The notes under the pieces: model-generated
The model's input: only the letters and a program-made list of their open reading frames with translations
Databases searched by the model: none
What the model was told of the DNA's origin: nothing
Program-made: the position numbers and the translations under genes
Shown: positions 46,616 through 58,740 of the stretch, one piece after another
How positions within the stretch are numbered: position 1 is the first letter of the stretch
Layout of the letters: every line of letters begins with the position of its first letter
From: Stromatinia cepivora
Taxonomy: Eukaryota; Ascomycota; Leotiomycetes; Helotiales; Sclerotiniaceae
Direction of reading: 5' to 3'
Length of the DNA stretch: 64,000 nucleotides
NCBI GenBank assembly: GCA_014898415.1
Contig: RCTD01000011.1
Location: 620,001-684,000 of the forward strand

Positions 46616-49195
46616 TTATAAGGCCTGGATTGACTCTTCAATAACAGACTTCATGTGAGAGTAGACCTGTCGATCTTCCCTCGACCAGGGCTTTCCGTCT
46701 GGGAAGACTACTTTCCGCAGCTTCTGTATGCAAGGAATCAACGGTGTGCAGTACTTAGTGAAATTCGGAACCACCCTTTTTTCGAACCTAGCTTCATCGA
46801 CTATCATACCCGTTTTTGCCGCTGCAAGGGTATCCATGTCCAGATAATTCCATCTTTCATATGGCTCTCGCACAACCAGAAGTCCACTACCGTTACAATG
46901 AATGCAACTCCAGAACAACACCCAGAAGAATGATTCCAAATCGTGCATGAAGGAATGATTGTCACCGTAAAGTGCGCCGATAGCCATATATACTTTCGTA
47001 CCGGTTCTGCTCGATGCTCCGGATGCGCTCTCGCGGTCGATTTTAATGGCGACGTCCAGGTCAATCAAGAAACCGTCGTCCTCCGCCATATTCAGCATAA
47101 CATTCCCTATAGATATATCACGATGAAGGATGTTTGCGTCCAGTAATGATTCATGTCCTAGTGAATTGGCCACAGACCCAGGAATGAAATATGTAGTACT
47201 TACCTTTTATACCTCCAAGCAGTCCAATGAGCATAGCTCGTGGAGAACTCCCCTTGTAAATGACCTTCCCAATACCCTGCATAACAATCCGACGGTGAAC
47301 ACGATTTTCTCGTTGAGCGGCGTCGTGTTTGGCTGGAGAGTCCGAACGCAACCGTTTGGATGATGGCGGTGGCGGCAACGATGGCTGTACACGACCGGAT
47401 GATCTTTTCCGCTTGATGCCCCTGCTTCTACTCGAGCTCCCACCCCTTTTGGATCTCGTGGCACTGCGTTTAGTCAAGCTAGTAGCGGGTTCGGGTGGCG
47501 TGGGCTGTTCTTCCGGAAACGCGACTCTCCCCCCGACCATGCTAAGTCCCTTCCGCACGTTGTTGAGCACGTCGTCTATCTTGCCTCCAACACGAACGGT
47601 CTCATGGTGATAGTATCGTGCGACGTTTTTAACCCCGGCATCTGTCGCTTCTTTGAGTAGAAGGCCTTCCTCAAGCCGTTCTTCATGTTGCCACGAATCC
47701 TTAATTACAACTTGCCCATCCTCCTTGTCTTCCAACGAACCCCTCCAGCACCTGGTGCCTCGACCAATAATCGAGTGGTGCCGCCACATGAGCTTCCCAA
47801 ACTGCAGACGTTCGATTTGGCCATTCCGTTCAATCCATGTATAACTTCCACCATCTTCCACTATGATTGGCTCGACACCCAGCTCTTCCTCTGACATCCA
47901 TAAATATCCCAAGATGACCGAAGCAAACATCTTGCCATCCTGATTAATGTCGAATGCCGTAGACCCGATTACGCCAAGCCGGTCGAACTCCCATAACCGC
48001 ATCATAGATCCGCAAACTGTAAAGCCTAGAACAAACCGGCGCATACCCTGCGCCCCGAATACCTCGCGTGCGTACCTCGCAATATCAAGCCAAGTGCTAA
48101 TGTGGTTGTCCTCCTGCGGATTTTGCTTTAGCTCGCCAGGAATGAGGATGTGGGACCATTCCGTTTGGCCACCATCGTCCTCTGGCCCATTATTCGCGTT
48201 GCATATCAGGCCGATATCCAGCTTTCGCTTGCCTACTGATCCAGGAATCGGCTTGTTGGGTTTCGTAAACCAGTGTCGACGGTGCGAGGGACGGAAATTG
48301 TGCCCATCCGCAAACAGCAGAAGTCGATCAGTGTGTTTGCGAAAGAATTCCAACACCTCTGCTTCTTCACAGCTATCCGGCCAGCCTACCCAACCAACAC
48401 CCTCTTGAAACAGTGGCTCTTCCGCGTCTTTGCAGTCCTGGAACACGACCGTCGCCATCTCCTGAAGCCCCGGAATCCCGCCGAAGAATGTAGCGAAGAA
48501 ATCTGGATGATCCAACGTGAGATTGCCCTCCAATTCATCTTGGAGTACACGGTCCACATCTGTCCTACGCTCGGACGTATCTTGTAAACCGCCTGTAGTG
48601 CCTCTCGAAGGTGTCTGCTGAAAGTGGGGGGCGCTTAGCGGCGGTGGCGTTGATGGTTGGGCAGCAGTTTCGAGTACTGAATTGGTAACAGCCTTGTATG
48701 CGCTGTCCCAGATAAGGTTATCGGACTCATTGTTGATGACTGCAGTAAGGAGGGAAATGATACGTCTTACATCGAAACCTCCGGCGTTGATAGTGGTGTT
48801 GAGACCAAGGAGATCGGTGTAGAGATTTTTATTGCCAATGTCAGATGGTAACAAAGGAGAGGCTGGATGTGCAAGCAGCGTTGGGATGAGTTTAAGTGCC
48901 CAACCTTGGAGTCCTAGGTCTGTTAGCAGAGCATCATGAGAGGTCTAATAATACCCTTACTTTCATCCCCCGCTTGACCGAGTACCGTAGTGGGACTAGA
49001 AATATGAAGCTCTTGAATCTCTTCAAGCTCTTGGCAGAATGCATGAGCAGACTCGCGGAACGCATCTAAATGGTGTCCAATAGGATTTTTTTCGATTATT
49101 GCTAATCGCGACGGATCGATCATGGCTATGACACGCTTAAAGAATCGACGTGAAAGATGGCCGAAATGAACAAGTAAAAGATGCGTAGAAGTCAA
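46616..49195 (-). CDS. FunK1-type fungal protein kinase, spliced
   Basis: Protein kinase of the fungus-specific FunK1 family (Pkinase_fungal). Model: exons 49195-48961, 48913-47204 and 47157-46616, 828 codons, with introns of 47 and 46 nt. The N-terminal region (residues 1-300) is family-specific. The kinase domain follows: glycine loop GRGTRCW (462-468), Lys483 in VVIKDSW, a Glu-rich helix EERLEEGLLL, a long basic Ser/Arg insert (about 558-605, possible nuclear signal), then HRD (660-662), Asn667 and DLD (681-683) in place of DFG. All catalytic residues are present, so it is probably active. Substrate unknown. No RIP damage; base composition is balanced, unlike everything around it. The 5' end is uncertain: TTG at 49195 follows stops, and the first in-frame ATG is at 49123, giving 804 residues. 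Confidence 0.85.
47158..47203 (-). other. Kinase intron 2
   Basis: 46 nt, GTAAGTACTA...TTCACTAG. Splicing joins GGIK to GHESLLDANILHRD in frame; without it the frame ends 12 residues later. Confidence 0.88.
48914..48960 (-). other. Kinase intron 1 (probable)
   Basis: 47 nt, GTAAGGGTAT...GACCTAG, with a CTAAC branch-point motif. Removing it restores the frame (AGDE-R-LQGWALKL). The alternative is a one-base frameshift, because the sequence inside it also reads through in the downstream frame (TSHDALLTDLG). Confidence 0.6.
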
Positions 49196-49346
49196 AAACT
49201 ACTAGCTGTGAAAAGATAGGAAACGTCAGGAAAGAAGGTTGAAGAAAAACTGAATAAGTGACTCGTGTAATGAAGTCCGTGGATACATGATATGAAGTTC
49301 ATGCAGCCGGGGGGAAAGTAGAACGTCTGCACAGTTGTATGGATTG

Positions 49347-49368
49347 CCACGGCTTTTATAAGCCGTGG
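49347..49368. promoter_or_regulatory. Perfect hairpin upstream of the kinase
   Basis: CCACGGCTT TTAT AAGCCGTGG: 9-bp arms and a 4-nt loop, 150 bp before the kinase frame. The centre contains a TTTATAAG TATA-like sequence. It may be a promoter element or binding site; function not shown. Confidence 0.4.
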
Positions 49369-49559
49369 GCTGATGCCCCCAGCACTATGCCTAATTTAGA
49401 AATCACATGATTGCTCAAAGCTCGCCAAGGTTCGAGCTGGGGCCTTCCTAAACGGGTCAAATCCTATCCTTACAAATAAGAAGAGAAGAGAAAGAGGCAA
49501 CTTCTTTACCCGTACATCATAGATTTGATATAATATGCGGGCTATATCTAATCTTTCAT

Positions 49560-51391
49560 ACTATAAAAACGAATGTTAAGCAAATAATAATACTATTATA
49601 TAATCAATAATTTATTTTAAATATAATAAATATAAAATAAAATTTAAATATATATAATTAATTAAGAGAATTGAGATTTTTCAATAATTTAATTCTTATA
49701 TCTTAATAATAAATAATTATCAATTAAAAGTTAAATAAATATATAAATAAAACAAAATACTAAATGTTATTAAATATATTTTGATAATATTATATAATCT
49801 CAATTTCAATTTCAATTTCAATTTTTCAATCTCAAATTTTCAATTTCTTTTTCTAATTTTCTTTTTAACTTTTTCTATCTCAATTATATCGATAACAATT
49901 TTAAATTATAATTTAATAATTTAAATTTGGTTTTAAATCAAAAGATTATTTAATAAGAAAATATTAAAATATTCAAAATACTAAGTATTTTATTAATTTA
50001 AAGAATATTCTATAAATAAAAATAAATAACGATTGATTATTTATTTAATATATAAAGAATTTAAAGAAATAAATATTTAAAAAAATATATTAATTTAATA
50101 GATCTATTTGATTAAGTTTATATATATATATTAATTATAAAAAGCTTTAAAAACTTCCAAAACTTCCAAAACCTTCCTCTTCGAAACCTCTCTCTTTTTT
50201 TTGAAAACTTTCTTCGAAATCTTCTCTTTCGAAATCTTCTTATATTGCTTTAATTATATTCAATTGAAATCTTATATAGAAATTTATTAATATTGATTTG
50301 TAATGATTATTTTATTATTAATAAAATGATATAAGAAATTGAAAAAATTAAAGAATAATAATATTCAAATATAATTCAACTTATAGTAATCTTCATAAAT
50401 TCTTATTTCTTTTTTAAATTTGATTATTAAGAATAATAATATTATATTATAGGATTTAATTCCCTAATCAAATTCTTAAAAGAATTGTTATTTATTTATT
50501 CTTAAATTATTTTTAATTTTAATAAGAAAAAGAGACGATTCTTGAAATAAAAACACTCTTTTTTTAATATTAATTTTATTTTATAATCTCAAATATTATA
50601 TAGAAAAAAAATATTAATATAATATAAAAAAAATAAAAAGTTTATTTTAGAATTATAAAGAAAATTATTTTCGAATATTGTATTATTAAATAGAGATTTA
50701 TCTAAAAGAAATCTTTTTATATTGGATTTAATAATCTTTTATAAATATATAGATTTGTAATAATTTTAAACGAAATCATAGAGATCTAGAAATACTTTAG
50801 ATAATATATTTTCAAAATCTTATTTTTATAAATGAAAGGATTATTATTATCTTTCTAAAACGTTTTTAATAAATAATCTTTTATATTCAATTAACTCTTC
50901 TTTATAATAATGAAATAAATAATAAAGATATATAAATATTATTTAAAGAATTTATCAAAATATTAATTCGAATTCTGATTTTATTGAATATATTGATGTA
51001 AAAAAAATAAAAAATAAATTTATAAATTATATTCTTAAAATTCTTTATAATATCTATAAAAATAAATTAAAGTTTATTTTAATCAATTAATCTCAATATT
51101 CTAAAAAGAAATATGTATATTAAAATAATTCATTAAAATATTATATAAAAGAAATTCAATTATTAAAAAGATTATTATATTTTATATTAATATTATTACG
51201 GCGGTGGTAGGAGCTTTAAGTAATATAATAATATTCTATAAAGGAAGAAAGAAGATGCTAAGAAGAGTATCGATTATATGATAAATAAATACCTAAAGTA
51301 TCTATATAGATTAATTAAGAATGAATAATGAATTTGTAATAATACCCTGTTTCTAAAATCAAGTTTATTTTTTAATAATTAATAAGATTAT
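49560..51391. other. AT-rich gene-free stretch right of the kinase
   Basis: Composition changes abruptly near 49.56 kb. No readable TE domain; only short frames. A small GC-rich remnant, CGGCGGTGGTAGGAGC, sits near 51.2 kb. Confidence 0.5.
49799..49852. repeat. CAATTT short tandem repeat
   Basis: About four perfect units of CAATTT followed by imperfect ones. Confidence 0.7.
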
Positions 51392-51700
51392 TATCACGGG
51401 AAGTATAATTACAGAGCATTTTCAGAGATCAGGGAATAGGTGGTATACATGATTAATAAAGTTAATAGAATCGAATGATTTGCTTTTGATTATATGAATC
51501 GAGGGCTGAATATATAAAATTAATAAATAATTATTTAAACAATAAGTACTTTGATTAGATTAAATCTTTATTTATTAATATATCAGAATCATTTGTTAAT
51601 CGAATATATTGATAGGATTTAAAAGATTCTTTATTCTAAGTGAAAAGTATATCTTTAATCTTTTACAGAATATAAAAGATTATAAAACTTTTCGGATATA
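51392..51700 (+). mobile_element. 309-bp solo LTR, RIP-decayed copy
   Basis: Aligns end to end with the reverse complement of 62484-62792, with the same length of 309 bp. Starts TATCACGGGAAG; shared blocks include GAATAGGTGGTA, GATTATATGAATC and TAATATATCAG. Differences are mainly transitions. No target duplication is visible, as expected for an old decayed copy. Confidence 0.75.
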
Positions 51701-54277
51701 CTTTTTAGATCGAAAAACAATTTGTAATAAATAGAAAGGTATAGAAAACAGCCATTTCAATGATTTGTGAAGGAATATATATATTAGATATAAGTAAATA
51801 TCAATAAAGAAATGATATAATGTATAAATTTGAAATGATTTTAATAATTTTAGAATAGAAGAGAATTTGATTATATAAAAGCCATAAATATCTTTTAATT
51901 TTAAATTGTTATTTGTAATATTTTTCGAAATTATAATTTTAAATAATAAAAGGAAAGTTTTCTATTAAAAGAAATAGAAGAATGATTGATTCTATAATAT
52001 AATAATTGAAAATATTTGTAATTATTAGATTATAATATATTGATTGTAATTATGGAATCAATGAATAAATATTTTAAAGAGTATATAAATAATTTCTTCA
52101 TAATTTTATCTTCCATTTTAATTAAGTTTTTATCGATTATTATTATATTTAAGATTTCAAAAGTTAAGAAAACTAAATAAACAAATCTTAATTATATTAG
52201 ATAAATAATAATTAAGAAAAAGACTTTGAAAAAATTAAATATAAGAAAGAATTATAATATTCCTTTAAAGGATTAATAAATTGAATAAAAAAAATTAACG
52301 AATTTGATATCGATAATAAATTAGGATATCGATCTTGAGGAGTTTGATTTGATTAATCGAATATCCAAAATGATATACTATTAATTATTTCAGAGATTGT
52401 TTTTGTTTGTAAAAGGAAATATTATTTGTTATAATCAATTATCTGTTATAAATCTGAGTAATAATTTGAAGATAGATTTTCGTTTTTGAATTTTATTATA
52501 TAATTAAAAGATTTTACTAATTTTATATATATAATTATCGAAATAAGAATTGTTGGATAAAGAAAAGAAAAGAAGAAAGGTTTTTTTATTTGATAATAAT
52601 AATGATTTATTCGATTTATTTGTATTAGGATTTTTGAATAATAAATTAAATAAAGAAAAGAAAAAAAGAATATTATCAAAGATTATTAATTCTTTAATTA
52701 AAACAAAAAATGAAAAGAGTTATAAAAAGAGGAATGATTATTTATATATTTGATATATAAAGTCATTAATCATGAGAAGATATAATCTTTATAATGAATA
52801 TTTTATTGATTCTTTTAAATCGAATAATCATCAATATTGGAATTATAATATTTATTTTGTATATTCTTTTATTAACTTTTTTTTATTCTGTAATGAATTA
52901 TTATATCATTGTTTATCAATAAAATTCGAAAATAAATTCTTTATTCACCCCTCATTTTTATAATATATTAATCATTGATTATATAAATCAAACAGAAATA
53001 TAAAAATATAAAAAAAATGATATTGAAAATCGAAAAGAAAAAAAAGTTGTTTTTTATTTTTATATTATCATTTCTTTCTTTTTATTATATTATTCATCAC
53101 AATCCTTGAAAAGTTAAACGAAAAAAATATATTGTGATTTCGAAATATGATAATAAGAATGAAAAAGAAAGAGTAGTGAAAAAGAGAAGAAGAAAGGAAT
53201 AAATGATATAATTGAAGAAAAGGAAAAGAAGGGATAATTCTATAGCTTTTATAGTTTTTATAATATCAATAATATTAGTAATTTCAATTATTTTAATTAT
53301 TTCAATTATTCTTTATTTAATAATTATTACAGGTGGTCCTAAGATTCTTTTATTTGAATTTTAAATTATCGAGTTTAAAAAGAAGTTTATTTTTTTTCAA
53401 GAATAAAAAGATGAAAAGTAAAAAAGGGATTGGTTTTGATTGTTTTTTGTTTCTTAGTAGATATAGAGTACAAAGATTAGAATATATTATAAAAAAGTAT
53501 AATAATCTAGAATACCAAATAGGATTTATTCTATTTATATTAAAGAAAAGAATTACGAATTCTAGATGGTTATTATTCAAGTTTTATAATTCTATTGTCT
53601 ATATTTTTTAGATTAAAGAGGAATCGGAAATATTCGAATTTTTGTTTTGTAAAGTTTTTGATGAATTTATCAGTAGTTATAATAATCGCTAGATAGATTA
53701 TATAAAAGTTTCTTTTTGAATATTTTTAATATAATTATATATTTTGAATATCGATATACTTTAGTTTTGTAATAATTCATTTGTTTTTATTCATCATTAA
53801 TTTAATTATTTATTGGTTATTGTAAAAGATTGTTATAGATTCTTTTATTGTTAAATCGATCTTTTTCAAGAAATATAAAATTGCTATAATTTTTTTGGAT
53901 ATATATTCGATTTCGAAAAGTTTTATTTTAATAATCGAAATGATTATAGTATTCTATTTCGAAATTTTTAATATAATTAAATTATCGAAAAGGGATATAA
54001 TATATTTTTGTAATGATCGATAAATATTTGAATTATTTGTAAAAGAAGTATATAAGAAAATGAAAAGTTATAATATTTGATTATCGTTATATTGAATTAT
54101 AAGAAATCTTGTATTCCGAAGATATTGTAAATAATGATTGGTAATTTTTATATAATTGTTTCAAGAATTGATTAAATAATGGTTCAATTATAAAATAGTG
54201 AATGATATATTTATTTATATAGTAATTGTGGTGAATAATATGAATTCTATTTTTTTTAATATATTTTGATAATATAT
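51701..54277. other. AT-rich stretch with unassigned open frames
   Basis: Contains + strand frames at 52550-52753, 52772-52963 (NHQYWNYNIYFVYSFINF...) and 53333-53611 (RVQRLEYIIKKYNNLEYQIG, LKKRITNSRWLLFKFYN). The last is more balanced in composition and might be a decayed gene or DNA-transposon piece. I do not recognise any of them, and no terminal repeats were found around them. Confidence 0.35.
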
Positions 54278-54281
54278 ATAG

Positions 54282-54573
54282 TGTGAAAGAGGTAGGTCGA
54301 GATACGTGCGTCCCGATAGCACGCTGCGAGGGGAAATGGGAATTGAAACTGATCAGATTACATTGTAAAGGCTTCAAGTAGTAAAACTAATAGGTTTAGA
54401 TAATGGTTTGGGTTGTGCATAAATAAGATACAAAAAGACTAATAGAAAAACGATTGATTTCTTTCAAAGAGAGGAGAGCAGAGCCCTCTCTTATATCTAA
54501 CTACGAAGAGTCATATGACCATATGACTACGAACTAGCTACGTGTTAGGCCTTGATATCCCAACTTTCTCACA
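54282..54573 (-). mobile_element. Solo LTR of gypsy family A, best preserved
   Basis: 292 bp, TGTGAAAGAGG to CTTTCTCACA on the + strand, with an ATAG 4-bp duplication (54278-54281, 54574-54577). Much less RIP-mutated than the LTRs of A1 and A2, so it serves as the reference for the family. Confidence 0.88.
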
Positions 54574-54608
54574 ATAGGAGTTTAACCCTGATTTTTCTGA
54601 AATACTAT

Positions 54609-54900
54609 TGTGAAAGAGGTAGGTCGAGATACGTACATCCCGATAATACGCTGCGAAAGGAAATGGGAATTGGAATTGATCAAATTATATTATAGAGACT
54701 TCAAATAGTAAAACTAGTAAATTTAGATAATGATTTAGATTATATATAAATAGAATACAAAAAGATTAATAGAAAAACGATTAATTTTTTTCAAGAAAAG
54801 GGAAGTAAAGTTTTCTTTTATATTTAATTACAAAGAATTATATGATTATATAATTACAAACTAATTATATATTAGATCTTGATATCCCAACTTTCTTATA
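54609..54900 (-). repeat. 3' LTR of A2
   Basis: 292 bp, TGTGAAAGAGG to CTTTCTTATA, followed on the + strand by the pyrimidine tract TTCTTCTCTTCCCC, which is the polypurine tract of the - strand. Confidence 0.86.
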
Positions 54901-55059
54901 TTCTTCTCTTCCCCAAAATATATATTCTATTTAACTTTAAAACAATTATAAAAAATAAAAACTAAAAAGATCAAAAAACAATTAAACTAAAAAAACCAAT
55001 TAGAATATTAGCAAACTAAAATGATAAGTAATTTTTAAAATTATCTTAAAAAAACAATA

Positions 55060-58000
55060 TACTTTAGGTTTTTATTGATCCAAATTTGCTTCTATTGTTT
55101 TTTTACTAAATTCGATAGAAGTTTCAAATTCTTGAAAAGCATTTTCATTATCCTTTCTATTTCTGGTTTTTCTTAAACATTTAATCGAATACCTTGTAAT
55201 GGATTTCATATTTATAATCGGATTTTTTGATGATTCTTAAATATAATTTAAATAATGAATAAAGACTTTTAACATTATAGATTTTTATTTAGTATTGAAA
55301 AAATGATCTTTTTTTTTATTATTAAATCTCGCAGAAGATTTCTTTATTGAAAAATGATTCATCTATTCTTTATTTGATTTATAATCTATATTAGGGACTA
55401 AAACAATACCTTGTATCCCAAAAGGTCTAGTTGAGGATGGATTGAATAACATTGCAGATTGATTCTGAATCGATTTTTGCTTTACAATTTCTTTTCCTTT
55501 TCTAATGAATTTTTTTAGTATAGATTGAAATTTCCTAATAAAGGATTCTTCATTAATTAGATTCACGATTTTTTAATTGCTAACACTTTCCTTATCAGGG
55601 AATTCATTATCTTCGAAATCCTTATCACAAAAAGCTTTTTATCTTTATAAAGATATATTATAATCTATAAATAATAATTGATCTCTTTATTGCTTTTCCT
55701 TATTTTAAAATACTTCAAATTAGATAACTAGATTTATTATTACAAGATTATACTATCGTTTATATCAAAGCTCGAATTCATTATTGTTAATTTTAAATAA
55801 TCTATTTATTATTTTTTTAACAATATTAGAATCCCAAAATAAGTATCCTAAAAAAACTATAAAAAAATAATCTTGTAGAACAAAATTGATATTAAAAAAA
55901 AGAATCAGGGGATATAAAAACCTTTTCCATTAAGTTCATTTAATTCAAAAGAAATAATCTAATTTTGAAGAGATTTTCAAAGGTATTCATAAAAGCTATT
56001 ATCCTTTATATTCTTTTCATTTGAAGTTATAATTAAATAAAAAATCAATATCAAAATCGATTTATAGGATTTAAGAAAACCGATATATCTCAAAATAATA
56101 TCTGATCATATTACAACTATTCGGAATTCAAACCTAACCAAAGTCCTCCAACGAAACTAATTCTCTTGTTTGATCTTCTGGAAAGCTTTTCTTTTTATTA
56201 TTTAATCAAGATTATATTATAATTAATAAATGAAAAAATACTTCTTTAGGAATTCTCGAATTAAATTGTTATTACTATTTAACTCATAAAAAAAAAGGAT
56301 TTGATACTCTTTATAAAAGCTTTTAATCGATTCCCCTAATTTAGAAAGGTTGATTATAATAATCACTCTTTTTGAAACTTCTTCTCATTTGCCCTTGAAA
56401 ATTAGATAGAAAAGATCAAAGAAGGAATAACAAAGATTAAATTTCTTATTACAATCAGGAAAACATAATACAGATAAAAGTATTAATACAAAACAAAACT
56501 TTTTATCTTTTCGAATATAAATAATAATATATTATAATACAGAATCGCATTTTAAAAGAAATTGAATGATCGAAAAATAGCAATTCGGAAATAAACCTTT
56601 TTTAAAGACTTTATAAAAATACTATTCATAAACAGCGAAAATATCTTCGCAAATATTTTGTAAATTGAATTTATTTCTTTATTCGAAGATATATTGAAAC
56701 AAAGGGATATATAGAATAAATTGATTTTCAAAGGATTCTTTGTTTGATAATCTTAATAAAAAAAAGTTATCTTTAAGAACTTTATTAGAATCAAAGGAAT
56801 AAAAGCTTTTTACCAAACCGAATCGATTAAGGCCGAAGATTTGCTTTGATTATTCCAAAGCCAAGAATTGATATAAATAGAATCAAAAGTAAAATACCTC
56901 TATTAACTTCATTTTATCAATATACTTTTGAGTTCTGATAATAATAATCAATTTATTTCATGATTCCTTAATCAAAATATATTTCGATTTTAGATCAAAA
57001 AGTTTTATTAGAATATATAAATAATATATATATAAAGCATCTATAATAATTTATTCTTTCAATAATATAATAATTTTTTATTCTACTTGATTAATAATAT
57101 ATCCATTATCTATTAAAAAGTATTATCCCTTTTCAAATTGGTAATCTAAATCATAAAAATAGTTTTTCAATTTCTATAAAGAATTTAAAATTGTTTTAAA
57201 ATTGTTGAAGATTGAATTATTATCATTTGAAACAAATTTAGTATTATAATCAACTATATAACAACAAAATATAAATCTATTCAAAATAGATAAATAAAAA
57301 AAAGCTTTTTTTGAAAAATCAAAATAATAATCTTTCTTTTCTTATTTATCGATATTTATAATTGTAAATTCCGAAATTGATATAATCATTTAAGAATAAA
57401 GAAATCGATATATATAAAAAATATTTAATATAACAATTATTTCCAATTCTTCTTTAATATTAAATTCCTTTTCATTATTATTATTATTATTGAAAAATAC
57501 CGAAATAATTTCTATAATAATCATTTTATAGATAAATTTATCCCTTTATTAAATTTCAAAAGGGTTTTTGTTTTTATAATATTCTTTCAGAAATTCAAAA
57601 TTATCGAAAATAAGTTTATAGATTTTGAAAATGGAATTCTATATAAAATTATAAAAAAAAGATATTTAATCTTTTTTATTCTTTATATTAACTTTTGTAG
57701 TGAATTTATATATAATATAGAAATCTATAAAGCTATATTTTTTGGCTTCTTTGTCTTTCTTTTATATAAAACATTTAATTATATACTTATTTAGAAATTT
57801 TATAAGGATTTAAGGGTTGAAGCAAGAAATACAATAAACTATATTCGTTTTTATTAAAACATTATTTAAATTTATATTTTCCGATTAAAAACAAATAAAA
57901 ACTTTTCCTTAAATAGTTATTCAAATTCTTTCGAGATTTTTAAAACCTTTTTCGATTTTATTACAATATTATTCGATAAATTGAATTGTATTATTGTTTT

Positions 58001-58740
58001 TAACAAAATAATTAGTTTTGAAGAAATTAGTTGTTTTATAAAGCTTTTAATCTTCAATTCAATTTTTTATTTTATTTACAAAGTTTTCAATAAAATTAGT
58101 AATATTTATAGAATAATTGAACTATTATTCAAAAATATTATATTTTTCCTTAACTTTAAGAGTTTCAATAAATATAAATACTTCGATTTCGTTACTAAAA
58201 GAATGATTTTTATATCGGATAAGAAAAAGGATATTATTATTAATAGAACAGAAAATTATAATCTAATTAGATCCTTTTTCAAATATTATATCAAAATTTA
58301 AATAAAAATTTATATAAATAATAAAATAAATACAAACAAAGAATTGATAATTTTAAATCAAATTATTAAAGAGATCGGATTTAAAAAGAAAATATTGAAT
58401 TGTTTAAATATTGTTTAGGAATTATTCGTAAATTGTTCAAAAACGAAATCGATAATATAATAAATTTTTCAAAGAAAATTCAAATATCTTTTCCCTCCCA
58501 AAGATTATAAGGCTTTTTTTATCGAACTTTTTAATTAGCGATTAAAAATTTATAATAACAATTCTTCTTCGATTTATTATATTTATTCTCTTCCTTTTAA
58601 TTCTATATTATTTTATAATTAAGCAAAGAATAATCCTCAATTATTTATTATCTTTTGTTTGGAAGATTATAAATACCTAGAAACTCAATTCTTTTGATTT
58701 ATCTATTTATATAAATCTTTAGAATTATTATCTATAAAAA
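55060..58740 (-). pseudogene. Post-pol region of A2
   Basis: Same 3.7-kb segment as in A1. 55363-55566 is open (EESFIRKFQSILKKFIRKGK, MLFNPSSTRPFGIQGIVLVP) and less decayed than its A1 partner, showing a Ser/Pro-rich, charged protein. At 58.0-58.3 kb the - strand reads EVFIFIETLKVKEKYN and YSINITNFIENFVNKIKN with stops at Gln-like sites; the + strand frame 57981-58301 over the same DNA is probably a shadow. Function unknown. Confidence 0.45.

Noticed and set aside
46655..48587. Several + strand open frames of 60-150 codons and a second - strand frame across the kinase
   Set aside because: They overlap the kinase exons in other frames, have no domain features and are explained by the base composition of the coding strand.
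49420..49470. GGTTCGAGCTGGGG as a possible tRNA B box
   Set aside because: No matching A box or cloverleaf can be folded around it, and the 3' half of the box does not fit.
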